Below are positions 54,988 to 63,456 of a DNA stretch of 64,000 nucleotides, in pieces. The stretch is from Microvirga sp. 17 mud 1-3 (GTDB lineage: Bacteria > Pseudomonadota > Alphaproteobacteria > Rhizobiales > Beijerinckiaceae). The stretch spans positions 930,001-994,000 of the forward strand of contig NZ_CP029481.1 in NCBI RefSeq assembly GCF_003151255.1, written 5' to 3'. The translations under genes were made by a program, and so were the position numbers. Within the stretch, counting starts at the first letter, position 1, and each line of letters opens with the position of its first letter. The notes under the pieces are model-generated. The model worked only from the letters and a program-made list of their open reading frames with translations, was not told the origin of the DNA and ran no database searches.

Positions 54988-55820
54988 TGCCCAGGCCGGT
55001 CTCCTGGCGCCGCCTCGGCTTTGGCCTCTCGACCCTGCTCGGGGGCAGGGCGCGTGGTTTCTTCATTCCCTACCGCTATGCCGAGAGCGTCGAGGCCGCC
55101 GGGTATCCGGCCCTCCTTCCGCTCTTCGATGAGGCGAGGCCCCGGTTCTCGACGCTTCTCGATGCGATGGAGGCCTGCTCGGCGAATCTGCGCCTGATTG
55201 CCCGTGGCCAGGGCCCGGCCCGTTTCGATCAGGACTGGTTCCCTCGTCTCGATGCCGCGGCCGCTTATGCGATGGTGCGGACCCACGCTCCGAAACGGAT
55301 CGTCGAGATCGGATCCGGGCACTCCACCCGGTTCATGGCGCAGGCCGTTCGGGACGGCGGCCTGCCGACGCGGATCACATGCATCGATCCCGCCCCGCGG
55401 GCTTCCCTGGCCCAGCTCGACGTTGCCCACAATGCGGTGCTGCTGCGCGATGCGGATCCACGCCTGTTCGAGTCCCTGGCGGCCGGCGATGTCCTGTTCG
55501 TCGATTCCAGCCATATCGCGATGCCCGGAACCGACGTGGACCGGCTTTTCCTGGACGTGCTGCCGCGCCTCGCCGGCGGAACCTTGATCCATGTCCACGA
55601 CATCGTCCTGCCGGATGCCTACCCGCAGGTCTGGGAATGGCGAGGATATAACGAGCAGATGCTCGTGGGGGCCCTCGTGCAGGGAGGCGCTTATGAGCTT
55701 CTCTTCGCGAGCCACTTCGTCGCGCAGGCCATGCTGGGCGAGCGCCCCAAGGGTATTCTCGCGGAGCTCCCGCTGCCGCCGGGCGCCCACGAGACCAGCC
55801 TCTGGCTGCGCAAGCGCTGA
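54987..55820 (+). CDS. Class I SAM-dependent methyltransferase-like protein
   Basis: A 277-residue protein with a Rossmann-type core: RIVEIGSGHSTRFMAQAV (motif I, about 106), TCIDPAP (motif II) and GDVLFVDSSHIAMPGTD, and HVHDIVLPDAYP. The DSSH/HVHD pattern is that of the methyltransferase_24 class, often found with cell-surface glycan genes. Its ATG shares bases with the upstream stop. The upstream flippase-like protein suggests a membrane glycolipid pathway; that is inference. Confidence 0.8.
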   Translation: MPRPVSWRRLGFGLSTLLGGRARGFFIPYRYAESVEAAGYPALLPLFDEARPRFSTLLDAMEACSANLRLIARGQGPARFDQDWFPRLDAAAAYAMVRTHAPKRIVEIGSGHSTRFMAQAVRDGGLPTRITCIDPAPRASLAQLDVAHNAVLLRDADPRLFESLAAGDVLFVDSSHIAMPGTDVDRLFLDVLPRLAGGTLIHVHDIVLPDAYPQVWEWRGYNEQMLVGALVQGGAYELLFASHFVAQAMLGERPKGILAELPLPPGAHETSLWLRKR

Positions 55821-55832
55821 CGCGGCCGAACC

Positions 55833-56153
55833 TCAGCAGGCCATGCCGCCCCGTGCCTGACCCGGCTCGGGCACCGAGAAACCGGCCTCGGCATATTCGT
55901 TCAGCTTGTTGCGCAGGGTCCGGATGGAGATTCCCAGGATCTTCGCCGCATGGGTACGGTTGCCCCGGCAATAATCAAGCGTGTCGAGGATGAGGTGCCG
56001 CTCCACGTCCGCGACGGTCTGGCCGATCCGAATGACCCGCGTGGCCCCAGGATCCCCGTTGCGCAGGGCCGGATCCGTATAGGCGGCCGAGGAAGGGGCG
56101 GGCGGGTGCGGGAAGTCGTAGGCTTGCGACACGTAGCGGACCTGTCCATGCAA
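55833..56153 (-). CDS. Fis-type helix-turn-helix protein
   Basis: A 106-residue protein. The HTH_8 (Fis/NtrC C-terminal) motif is clear: VERHLILDTLDYCRGNRTHAAKILGISIRTLRNKL (split over residues 50-84). The N-terminal half is unremarkable and proline-rich. Such lone Fis-type proteins in alphaproteobacteria often accompany flagellar regulators. A CtrA-box-like site lies just upstream. Confidence 0.85.
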   Translation of the reverse strand: MHGQVRYVSQAYDFPHPPAPSSAAYTDPALRNGDPGATRVIRIGQTVADVERHLILDTLDYCRGNRTHAAKILGISIRTLRNKLNEYAEAGFSVPEPGQARGGMAC

Positions 56154-56183
56154 GGGGGCTGCAGGACAATTGTCCGAGGATGG

Positions 56184-56198
56184 TTAGCAATGTCTTAA
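56184..56198. promoter_or_regulatory. CtrA-box-like site upstream of the Fis-type gene
   Basis: TTAG at 56184-56187, 7 bp, TTAA at 56195-56198: one mismatch to the CtrA consensus TTAA-N7-TTAA. It is 31-45 bp upstream of the minus-strand start at 56153. Confidence 0.45.
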
Positions 56199-56282
56199 CG
56201 GCAAAGCTTCATGCTCCCAGCAGGCGCGGGAAGGGCGCGGTCCTGCGGGAGCCGCGCCCTTGAAAGGGAGATCTGCCGGGAC

Positions 56283-56558
56283 TTACTGGCGGTAATGCTG
56301 GATACGCGTCGTGCGCAGGCCCGCGAGACCGTGCTGGTCGATGGAGAGTTGCCAGCTGAGGAACTCCTCGGTCGTCAGGGTATACCGCTGGCAGGCCTCC
56401 TCGAGGCTGAGGAGGCCGCCGCGAACGGCGGCGACGACTTCCGCCTTGCGGCGGATGACCCAGCGGCGGGTGCTGGAGGGCGGAAGGTCGGCAATCGTCA
56501 GGGGACTGCCGTCGGGCCCGATGACATACTTGACCCTCGGGCGGTGGGGTTCGGTCAT
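56283..56558 (-). CDS. sciP: CtrA inhibitor SciP (DUF1153)
   Basis: A 91-residue protein. PRVKYVIGPDGSPLTIADLPP and TRRWVIRRKAEVVAAVRGGLLSLEEACQRY are the hallmark of DUF1153/SciP, followed by WQLSIDQHGLAGLRTTRIQ. SciP binds CtrA-controlled promoters and blocks CtrA activity after replication starts. Start at 56558 matches the known short N-terminus. Confidence 0.95.
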   Translation of the reverse strand: MTEPHRPRVKYVIGPDGSPLTIADLPPSSTRRWVIRRKAEVVAAVRGGLLSLEEACQRYTLTTEEFLSWQLSIDQHGLAGLRTTRIQHYRQ

Positions 56559-56617
56559 GATACGCTCACACAAAAATATTCAACGACCTTGATGAGCGTG
56601 ACGTTATGCGACGCCGA

Positions 56618-56632
56618 TTAATGTTTTCCTAA
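56618..56632. promoter_or_regulatory. CtrA-box-like site upstream of sciP
   Basis: TTAA at 56618-56621, 7 bp, CTAA at 56629-56632: one mismatch to TTAA-N7-TTAA. It is 60-74 bp upstream of the sciP start. In Caulobacter sciP is activated by CtrA. Confidence 0.5.
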
Positions 56633-56791
56633 GCGCGCACAGGGGCATGAGGGCGCCGGGATGCCCTCCTTCGAAGGTAGGGGCGTGACGTTTGGAGCCC
56701 GCAGGCGCTCTGGAAGATCGGCCCTGCAATCGCTATAGAGGAGCTTTGGCCCCTCCGTGCGCCGCCTTGAACGGCGCCTCGGGATGGAACG

Positions 56792-57946
56792 ATGCTCAAT
56801 TCTCTCGATCTTCCCCGCGAGCCGTCGAAGACGCGCGTCGTGGTCGCCATGTCCGGAGGCGTGGATTCCTCCGTCGTCGCTGCCCTCCTCAAGCGGGAGG
56901 GCTACGATGTGCTGGGCATCACGCTCCAGCTCTACGACCATGGGGCGGCCGCCCACCGTAAGGGAGCGTGCTGCGCGGGCCAGGACATCTATGATGCCCG
57001 CCGTGTGGCCGAGGCCATCGGCATTCCCCACTACGTGCTGGATTACGAGGCCCGCTTCCGCGAGGCGGTGATCGACCGTTTCACCCAGAGCTATCTGGCG
57101 GGCGAAACCCCGATCCCCTGTGTGGAATGCAACCGCTCGATCAAGTTCCGCGACCTCCTGGAGACCGCCCGGGAACTCGGGGCGGACATCCTGGCGACCG
57201 GGCATTACGTGGCGAGCCGGGCCCTTCCGGACGGGCGCCGCGCCCTTCACCGTGCGGCCGACCCGGAGCGTGACCAGAGTTATTTCCTCTATGCCACGAC
57301 GCCAGAACAGCTGAGCATGCTGCGCTTTCCCTTAGGCGAACTGCCCAAGGATCAGACCCGGGCGCTGGCCCGAGAGTTCGGTCTTGCAGTCGCCGCGAAG
57401 GCGGACAGCCAGGACATCTGCTTCGTGACCCAGGGGCGCTACAGCGACGTGATCGAGCGGCTGAAGCCCGGCGCCGTGCAGGGCGGTGAGATCGTCCATG
57501 TGGACGGGCGCGTCCTCGGCCGGCACGACGGGATCATCCATTACACCGTGGGGCAGCGCAAAGGCCTCGGCATCTCGACCGGCGAGCCCCTCTATGTGGT
57601 GCGCCTCGAGGCCAAGGAAGCCCGGGTGGTGGTGGGCCCGCGGGAGGCCCTGGCGACCCGCCTGATCCGCATCGCGGATGTGAACTGGCTCGGGGACGGG
57701 CCCCTGGACGGCCTGGGCGAGAAGGGCATGGACGTGGCCGTGCGCGTGCGTTCCACCCGCGAGCCGCGCCCCGCCATCCTGCGGACCGACGGAACCGGGG
57801 CTATTGTCGAGCTGTTATCGGCGGAAGATGGGGTGTCTCCCGGTCAAGCTTGTGTCATCTATGAGAGCGATGCTCCCCGGGCACGTGTGCTGGGCGGGGG
57901 CACCATCGCTCGCACGACAGCCGAGGTCGCGTCCGCCGCGGCCTGA
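56792..57946 (+). CDS. mnmA: tRNA-specific 2-thiouridylase MnmA
   Basis: A 384-residue enzyme. PP-loop [15 protein letters not shown], the first catalytic Cys in [12 protein letters not shown] (about residue 110), the second in DSQDICFV (about 210), and [13 protein letters not shown] in the middle domain. It thiolates U34 of tRNA-Glu, -Gln and -Lys. The ATG at 56792 gives the normal lead to the PP-loop. Confidence 0.97.
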   Translation: MLNSLDLPREPSKTRVVVAMSGGVDSSVVAALLKREGYDVLGITLQLYDHGAAAHRKGACCAGQDIYDARRVAEAIGIPHYVLDYEARFREAVIDRFTQSYLAGETPIPCVECNRSIKFRDLLETARELGADILATGHYVASRALPDGRRALHRAADPERDQSYFLYATTPEQLSMLRFPLGELPKDQTRALAREFGLAVAAKADSQDICFVTQGRYSDVIERLKPGAVQGGEIVHVDGRVLGRHDGIIHYTVGQRKGLGISTGEPLYVVRLEAKEARVVVGPREALATRLIRIADVNWLGDGPLDGLGEKGMDVAVRVRSTREPRPAILRTDGTGAIVELLSAEDGVSPGQACVIYESDAPRARVLGGGTIARTTAEVASAAA

Positions 57947-57969
57947 AGGCTTCCACTGAAGGACGCTCC

Positions 57970-58611
57970 ATGACGGATGGACCCACCACGGCCCTGATGC
58001 GCAAGGCTTATGCGCGTTGGGCCCCGATCTACGACATTGTCTACGACAAGCTGACCGAGCCGGCCGCAAGGGCGGCCGTGAATGCGGCGGTGGCCTGCGG
58101 ACCGCGAGTGCTCGAGGCCGGGGTCGGGACGGGGTTGTCCCTGGGCTATTATCCGGCCCGCGCGGAGGTCTATGGAGTCGATCTGTCCGAGGACATGCTG
58201 CGCCGGGCCCAGGACAAGGTGGAGAAGCGCGGGCTGACCCACGTGAAGAGCCTCCAGGTCATGGACGTGACGCGGCTCGGCTTTCCGGACGGGATGTTCG
58301 ATGCCGTGACGGCGCAGTTCATCATCACCCTCGTGCCGGAGCCCGAGGTCGCGCTGTCCGAATTCGCCCGCGTGCTGAGGCCCGGCGGGGAGATCATCCT
58401 GGCCAATCACTTCGGCCAGCCCTCCGGACCCATCGCGGCTCTGGAGGAACTGGCCTCGCCCGTGGCCAAGGCCATCGGCTGGAGCTCGGCCTTCAAGGCC
58501 TCCCGCGTGGAGACCTGGGCCCGCAGGACCGGCTGCATGGAGGTGGTGGAGCTCAAGCCTCTTTTCCCGGCGGGCTTTTTCAAGCTGATGCGGATCCGCA
58601 AACAGGCCTGA
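57970..58611 (+). CDS. pmtA: PmtA-like phospholipid N-methyltransferase
   Basis: A 213-residue class I methyltransferase. YARWAPIYDIVYDKL at the N-terminus, motif I VLEAGVGTGLSLGYY, GVDLSEDMLRRAQ and LRPGGEIIL. The RWAPxYDxxY lead is shared by Sinorhizobium-type PmtA (phosphatidylethanolamine N-methyltransferase, for phosphatidylcholine) and UbiE relatives; length and lead favour PmtA. It lies 23 bp after mnmA. Confidence 0.8.
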   Translation: MTDGPTTALMRKAYARWAPIYDIVYDKLTEPAARAAVNAAVACGPRVLEAGVGTGLSLGYYPARAEVYGVDLSEDMLRRAQDKVEKRGLTHVKSLQVMDVTRLGFPDGMFDAVTAQFIITLVPEPEVALSEFARVLRPGGEIILANHFGQPSGPIAALEELASPVAKAIGWSSAFKASRVETWARRTGCMEVVELKPLFPAGFFKLMRIRKQA

Positions 58612-58679
58612 AGAACAGGCCCGGACACCGCTCAAATCCAAGCAAAGGCAGCCACCTTGAGTATTTCCAGGGGCTCCAC

Positions 58680-58708
58680 TTGCTATTTGGGCGGTTAATC
58701 TCTATATC
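58680..58708 (+). promoter_or_regulatory. Candidate sigma-70 promoter of cspA with long leader
   Basis: TTGCTA (58680-58685), 17 bp, TATATC (58703-58708). Transcription would begin near 58715 and leave a leader of about 140 nt before the ATG, as in cspA genes whose structured 5' UTR responds to cold. Confidence 0.55.
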
Positions 58709-58854
58709 TTTTCTATCGTTGTTTGGCCGGATCCCTGGGCCCCGTCGCGTTTCTCTTGAAATGCGCGTTCAGTCTTCATCCAAAAATCGAAAAAACCGGA
58801 CGGGTTGCGCTCTCTGGCGCAGCCTACGTGTCCCTATGTCAGGAGAAAACTGAA

Positions 58855-59064
58855 ATGCTCACAGGAACAGTCAAATTCTATAACGACCACAAAGGCTACG
58901 GCTTCATTCAGCCGGACAGCGGCGGAAAGGACGTCTTCGTCCACGCCACGGCGCTCGAGCGCGCCGGCATGCGCGGCCTCGTCGAGGGCCAGAAGGTCAG
59001 CTTCGAGATCGAGACCGACCGCCGCTCCGGCAAGCAATCCGCCGGAAACCTCCAGGCCGCGTAA
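58855..59064 (+). CDS. cspA: Cold-shock protein (CspA family)
   Basis: A 69-residue single cold-shock domain. RNP1 KGYGFIQPD and RNP2 VFVHATAL are intact; [16 protein letters not shown] is the usual start. It binds single-stranded RNA/DNA. AGGAG precedes the ATG. Two small genes of unknown function follow. Confidence 0.96.
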   Translation: MLTGTVKFYNDHKGYGFIQPDSGGKDVFVHATALERAGMRGLVEGQKVSFEIETDRRSGKQSAGNLQAA

Positions 59065-59147
59065 CATCCGCGGCGGGAGGAAAACTTCAACTATGCGCAG
59101 GAGAACTTCAAGGTCTCCCGCGCCTCAACGAATACAAGAAGAACACT

Positions 59148-59366
59148 ATGCAATTTCACTTCATTCCCACACCCGTCGGCCGGGACCATTGGACGGCCGG
59201 CTTCACCCTGTCCCGGATCTGGGCCAAGGACGCAGGAGACAAGCGGGAGGTCAGCCACCTGCTCGACCGTCGCTATGCCTATCAGTCGTCGCGCGAGCTG
59301 CAGTGGCACCTTGCCTACCGTTTCGGGCTCCCTGCGCAGGCGATTGAGCTGACTTCCGAAGTCTGA
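59148..59366 (+). CDS. Small protein of unknown function downstream of cspA, 1
   Basis: A 72-residue protein rich in aromatic and basic residues (GRDHWTAGFTLSRIWAKDAG, SSRELQWHLAYRFGLP). No signal peptide or membrane segment. An AAGAAG site lies before the ATG. I do not recognise the family. Codon use agrees with its neighbours, and it is one of two 72-residue genes in tandem behind cspA. Confidence 0.6.
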   Translation: MQFHFIPTPVGRDHWTAGFTLSRIWAKDAGDKREVSHLLDRRYAYQSSRELQWHLAYRFGLPAQAIELTSEV

Positions 59367-59417
59367 GCCCTAGTTTACAGGGCACATCGACCGTTTCAGA
59401 AGAGAAAGCCTGATCCC

Positions 59418-59636
59418 ATGCGTATCTTCATGTTCGCTTCCCAGAGCCGGGACGACCTTCACGCCTTCGCGGGCGACGAGAGCGGCAGCAAGCTGCCGGC
59501 CAAGTTCGGCCCCTGGGGGCTGACCGGTACCCTGCAGGCCCGCCAGTCTCCGCCGCACAATTTCTCGCGCCGTGCGATTGAGCAGGCGATCTCGGCAGAA
59601 GGCTTCCAGCTCTGGCGCGTCAAGTCGCGCGCGTAA
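59418..59636 (+). CDS. Small protein of unknown function downstream of cspA, 2
   Basis: A 72-residue soluble protein (MRIFMFASQSRDDLHAFAGD, SAEGFQLWRVKSRA). It has no known domain. It shares length but not sequence with the gene before it. The spacing (51 bp) allows cotranscription with that gene and perhaps cspA. Confidence 0.6.
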   Translation: MRIFMFASQSRDDLHAFAGDESGSKLPAKFGPWGLTGTLQARQSPPHNFSRRAIEQAISAEGFQLWRVKSRA

Positions 59637-59812
59637 GGGCATGCCGCCGGGGCTCCGGTCCCGGCAACCCCTTTGCCCAAGGCTTGGCCGGGGCATGCGC
59701 AGGCTGAAGAAAACGTAAGCCGGAAAGGCCTCGGCCTGCATTCTCTTTCTTGACAGGCGCGCCAAACCCTCCCTATATCGCGCCTGTCCGAGACGGGTTC
59801 TCCCGTCCCTGG

Positions 59813-59889
59813 GGCGGAGTAGCTCAGTTGGTCAGAGCAGAGGAATCATAATCCTTGTGTCGGGGGTTCAAATCCCTCCTCCGCTACCA
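59813..59889 (+). tRNA. tRNA-Met (CAT), elongator type
   Basis: Acceptor GGCGGAG pairs with CTCCGCT (a G-U at the end), anticodon stem GAGGA/TCCTT with loop ATCATAA giving CAT, T-arm GGTTCAAATCC, encoded CCA. It lacks initiator features, so it is elongator Met; tRNA-Ile2 is less likely. The island begins at its 3' end. Confidence 0.93.
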
Positions 59890-60279
59890 ATCAAATCAAA
59901 GGCTTAATCCTCTTGCGAGATTCTGGCCGAAGCGTTGAGTACCCACTGAGTACCCAGCGCAGTTGTTGCGCAGGCCTCGCCTCGTGATTGGGCGGCTCCC
60001 CCGTTTAGGGACGAACGTGTTCTCACTTGTTGAGCAATGTGAACCACTTGTTACTTTTCATGCAGCAGTTATCGTGACGATATAACGAAACAATGTATTT
60101 GGCTTCATTGTTCTTAAGGCACCAGAGGCGAGCTGACATGGGCAGGTCGTTCCAGCACGAGATCACAGGTTCGAGCCTTGCTCAGGATATCCGATTACAT
60201 CGGGTTTAGCGCTCTTCTAGCTTTGTGGCGACCTGATATAGGTAGCGAAAAAGCAGCGCTATAAGGAGAGCGAGCAGAT
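59890..60279. other. tRNA-proximal island junction without a gene
   Basis: A 390-bp AT-richer stretch from the tRNA-Met 3' end to the kinase gene. A tandem GAGTACCCA-C / GAGTACCCA-G lies at about 59937-59956, 48 bp after the tRNA. A fragment with a T-arm-like GGTTCGAGCC occurs near 60170. No integrase gene or intact ORF is seen. This fits a left attachment region of an integrated element, not proven. Confidence 0.55.
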
Positions 60280-61599
60280 ATGGCTCTGACAAAAATCAGA
60301 ACGCTCGGAAGTGGCGGCTTTGGCGTCGTTGACTTAGTTGAGGACGATGCCGGAGCGCACTTTGCTCGTAAAACGTTTCACGTCCTTCAGAACCTTCCGC
60401 CTCAGATCATCGAAAATGTACGCCGTCGTTTTGCGCGTGAAGCCCGTACCCAGATGGGTATCCGGCATCGCAACATTGTTCCCGTGGTGGATGGAGATTT
60501 AGATCATGATCCACCTTATTATCTTATGCCGGTAGCCGTCAGCAGCCTTCAGGACGATCTTGCACGTGATGGCACCTTAGGCGGGGCGTGGATCGCGGCT
60601 ATAGCTGATATTGTGGCAGCATTGGATGAGCTTCATTCAATGCACATCTATCACAGAGATCTTAAGACGCAGAACGTGCTGCGCTTTGAAGAGGGTTCAG
60701 AGCAATTCTACGCAGTGAGTGACTTCGGACTCATCGCGATGAATGAAACCCGCATTTCTGCTCTCACAATGACAGGCATGGCGAAGGGCAGCGACTATTA
60801 CACCGCGCCAGAAATTACGTCTGATCTCAGACGTGCCTCACCTCAGTCCGACATCTATTCGCTAGGATGTATCATCCATGATATCGTCGGAACTCAGCCA
60901 AGGATTCCTTGCCATGAGATAAGAGAGGATGGGCCTTATGGTGCGATCCTGCGGAATTGCACACGAACTGATGCCTCGCGGCGCTTCAAATCGGCGAAGG
61001 CTGTCCTTGATGCTCTTATCAGTGTTAGCGTAACTCTCCCGCCTCTTACCAACGAGCGAACCTCTGGGTTTGTCGAACAACTCAATCAGCACGAACCCTT
61101 AAGCGAAGCCGCTTGGCGTGGCTTGGTGGAGCTTGTGGAGGATGAGTTCGGGTCTAACGACGCTAGAGCTATCCTTGTGAGTGTTGGGTTGGATCAAGCC
61201 TCTGACCTATGCACCAGACATCCTGAACTCGGAGATCGATTGGGGCAAATTTACGCTCGTTGGGTTCACGGCTCGTCGTTTGCTTTTGAGAGATGTGACG
61301 CTCTCGCTAACGTTCTGGAAGTCTTTGTTGACGCTGGATCGTTCGAGACGAAGGTAGATTGCCTAATGGCCATGCTTGAACTCGGCACTTCCCACAACAG
61401 GTGGTACGTAGAGAGGAAATTTTTCCAGCTATGTGGTCCTAGTATGGACGATAACCTTGCGCGCCGCCTTGGCGTTGAGTTTCGGGCTGCGGGCTCAGAT
61501 TTGTGCCGCACCATTGGGCGTGCAGAGTTGTCGATTCAAGTCAGCCGTGGACAGCTTCATCCTGTTCTGGCTCAGATTCTGGAAGAAGTCTGCACATGA
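60280..61599 (+). CDS. Ser/Thr protein kinase with uncharacterised C-terminal region
   Basis: A 439-residue Hanks-type kinase. Gly-loop GSGGFGVVD (residues 10-18), ATP lysine K31, catalytic HRDLKTQN (H125, R126, D127), DFG (148-150), APE (176-178). All catalytic residues are present, so it should be active. The kinase domain ends near 250; residues 255-439 are soluble, helical and unrecognised. There is no transmembrane segment. AAGGAG lies upstream. It overlaps the PP2C gene by 4 bp, so kinase and opposing phosphatase are made together. AT-rich codon use differs from the core genome. Confidence 0.92.
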   Translation: MALTKIRTLGSGGFGVVDLVEDDAGAHFARKTFHVLQNLPPQIIENVRRRFAREARTQMGIRHRNIVPVVDGDLDHDPPYYLMPVAVSSLQDDLARDGTLGGAWIAAIADIVAALDELHSMHIYHRDLKTQNVLRFEEGSEQFYAVSDFGLIAMNETRISALTMTGMAKGSDYYTAPEITSDLRRASPQSDIYSLGCIIHDIVGTQPRIPCHEIREDGPYGAILRNCTRTDASRRFKSAKAVLDALISVSVTLPPLTNERTSGFVEQLNQHEPLSEAAWRGLVELVEDEFGSNDARAILVSVGLDQASDLCTRHPELGDRLGQIYARWVHGSSFAFERCDALANVLEVFVDAGSFETKVDCLMAMLELGTSHNRWYVERKFFQLCGPSMDDNLARRLGVEFRAAGSDLCRTIGRAELSIQVSRGQLHPVLAQILEEVCT

Positions 61600-62306
61600 G
61601 ATTCTCATATGCATCCTTCTCCGAACGAGGGCCAAGGGCAGAGAACGAGGACGCTATAGGCGTTTGGCATCTAAGCGACGATTGGATGGCTGTAGCGATT
61701 GCGGACGGCCTGGGTGGGCACATGGGTGGGCGTAGAGCATCGGCTCTAGCAATCGAACACTTTGGATCGCTCCTGCAAGAACCTACGATCCCTGATCTTC
61801 TCCTCATTGCCCAGCAGATCCACGCGGTCCTCAGAGCTGAACAGAATCAATCGCCTGAAGTTCGAGGAATGGCGACAACATTCTCCGCAGCTCTGATGGT
61901 TGAGGATCGTATGCGGTTCGTCCACGTAGGGGATACAAGAATATCGATTCAACGTGCCGCCGGAATAAAGCGTATCACCCAAGACCATACCGAAGCATAC
62001 CAACTGCTGGTGGCTGGAAAGCTCACGCGTGAGGAGTATGAGAACTATTCAAGAAAAAATATCCTCGTGAGTGCGCTCGGAATTCATAGCCTTCCAAAGA
62101 TCGATGTTGGCGAAATAGTTCTCCAAGAGGGAGACAAAGTATTTTTTACGTCTGATGGCGTGCATAATAATATTCCAATCCAAGAAATGAAATCTATATC
62201 AGATCGATCTGAGGGTCCCGAAGAGATGTGCTTTGAAGTTCGGAGAATTGTGGAACAAAGAAAGCCGGAAGATAACTATTCATTCGTTGCGATTTATATA
62301 GATTAG
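61596..62306 (+). CDS. PP2C-family Ser/Thr phosphatase (partner of the 60280 kinase)
   Basis: A 236-residue PPM phosphatase. Metal-binding motifs are complete: RGPRAENEDAIG, IADGLGGHMGG, FVHVGDTR, FTSDGV and PEDNYSFVAI. The ATGA overlap with the kinase stop indicates translational coupling. It should reverse the kinase's phosphorylation. It is of the stand-alone PrpC/Stp type and quite unlike the second PP2C at 63453. Confidence 0.93.
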   Translation: MRFSYASFSERGPRAENEDAIGVWHLSDDWMAVAIADGLGGHMGGRRASALAIEHFGSLLQEPTIPDLLLIAQQIHAVLRAEQNQSPEVRGMATTFSAALMVEDRMRFVHVGDTRISIQRAAGIKRITQDHTEAYQLLVAGKLTREEYENYSRKNILVSALGIHSLPKIDVGEIVLQEGDKVFFTSDGVHNNIPIQEMKSISDRSEGPEEMCFEVRRIVEQRKPEDNYSFVAIYID

Positions 62307-62769
62307 TGCATAAAACGGTTGTCGCTATTAGACTTCTAGGTTGAGAAGGGGCGATCTTAGTCCGAGATAATAGGTTGATGCCTCAACCCCCCCCTCATAT
62401 CCCCCCGCTTTCCCAAAGGCACTGGTTGGGCAGCGCTCACTCCGCAGATAGTTAGATCGAGCATCAACACATCGGGGATCAACGAATGTTTGGTCAATCG
62501 ATGCTGTCGGAAGCCTATGCTGCCTAAATGCGAAGATTTCTGGGACCAAGACTTAGACCAAACGTCAAGGATGACACAAACGGAGCACGGTCGTTCGCGA
62601 AGAAGCTCAAATCAAGCTGGTGATAGGTGTCTATGCTGTGTCAAATACGAAACGCTCTCCAAATTTCGCATACCACAGCATAGGTAGGGAAATTGACCCA
62701 ATTGCTATCTAGTCACGCCAGGTCTTAGCATTAACATCTGCTTAGGATCCGCGCGCATTTGGAAATACG
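62307..62769. other. 463-bp gap between the kinase-phosphatase pair and the vWA gene
   Basis: No convincing gene on either strand: the longest frames (about 65-73 codons) have no supported start site or family. It contains two C-runs (eight C at 62387-62394, six at 62401-62406). Its AT-rich 3' part probably holds the promoter of the vWA gene. It may also be a scar of a lost gene. Confidence 0.5.
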
Positions 62770-63456
62770 ATGACAAATACAGAGAGCTTCGAGCAACGGC
62801 CCTTTGGTGATGCTGTCTTTGCCGAAAATCCAGAAAATAGATGCCCCGTTCTGTTGTTGCTGGACAATTCTGGCTCAATGGGTGGCGCTCCTATCAATGA
62901 GCTAAACAAAGGTCTTCAGGTATTTCGTGATGAACTGTTCGCCGACTCGCTTGCTGCAAAGCGAGTCGAAGTTGGAATAGTCACGTTTGGACCTGTGAAG
63001 GTCGAAATGGATTTCACTGGTATCCAGCACTTCTATCCGCCAACACTCTCGCCTGACGCTGACACTCCAATGGGCGCTGCGATCGAGAAGGGACTGGAGC
63101 TTCTTCGCCAGCGTAAGGATACGTACAAGGCGAATGGGATTTCGTATTATCGTCCATGGGTATTCCTCATTACCGATGGTGGCCCAACCGACAGTGTCAG
63201 TCGCGCTGCGGAGCTGATTCGTGAGGGCGAAAACTCAAAGAATTTCATGTTTTTCGCAGTTGGAGTGGAAGGCGCAAATTTCGAGGCTCTTAAAAAACTA
63301 AGTGTCCGTGAACCGCTCAAGCTGCAAGGTCTGCAATTCCGTAGCCTATTCCAGTGGCTGTCTGCCTCCCTGTCTACTGTATCTAAATCTCAGATTGACG
63401 AACTTCCTCCGCTTTCCAATCCGACTGCCCCAAACGGGTGGGCAGTTGCTGGATGA
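62770..63456 (+). CDS. TerY/YegL-type von Willebrand factor A domain protein
   Basis: A 228-residue single vWA domain. The metal site (MIDAS) is complete: [27 protein letters not shown] and [10 protein letters not shown]. The sequence order [34 protein letters not shown] and [14 protein letters not shown] matches YegL/TerY. In TerY-P triads such a protein works with a PP2C phosphatase and a kinase; its binding partner is unknown. It overlaps the next PP2C gene by 4 bp. Confidence 0.9.
   Translation: MTNTESFEQRPFGDAVFAENPENRCPVLLLLDNSGSMGGAPINELNKGLQVFRDELFADSLAAKRVEVGIVTFGPVKVEMDFTGIQHFYPPTLSPDADTPMGAAIEKGLELLRQRKDTYKANGISYYRPWVFLITDGGPTDSVSRAAELIREGENSKNFMFFAVGVEGANFEALKKLSVREPLKLQGLQFRSLFQWLSASLSTVSKSQIDELPPLSNPTAPNGWAVAG

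Noticed and set aside
60160..60190. T-arm-like GGTTCGAGCC suggesting a further tRNA
   Set aside because: No acceptor or anticodon stems can be built around it; at most a tRNA fragment.
62328..62549. 73-codon minus-strand frame in the island gap
   Set aside because: No ribosome-binding site, domain or supporting context; could be a decayed fragment but cannot be supported.
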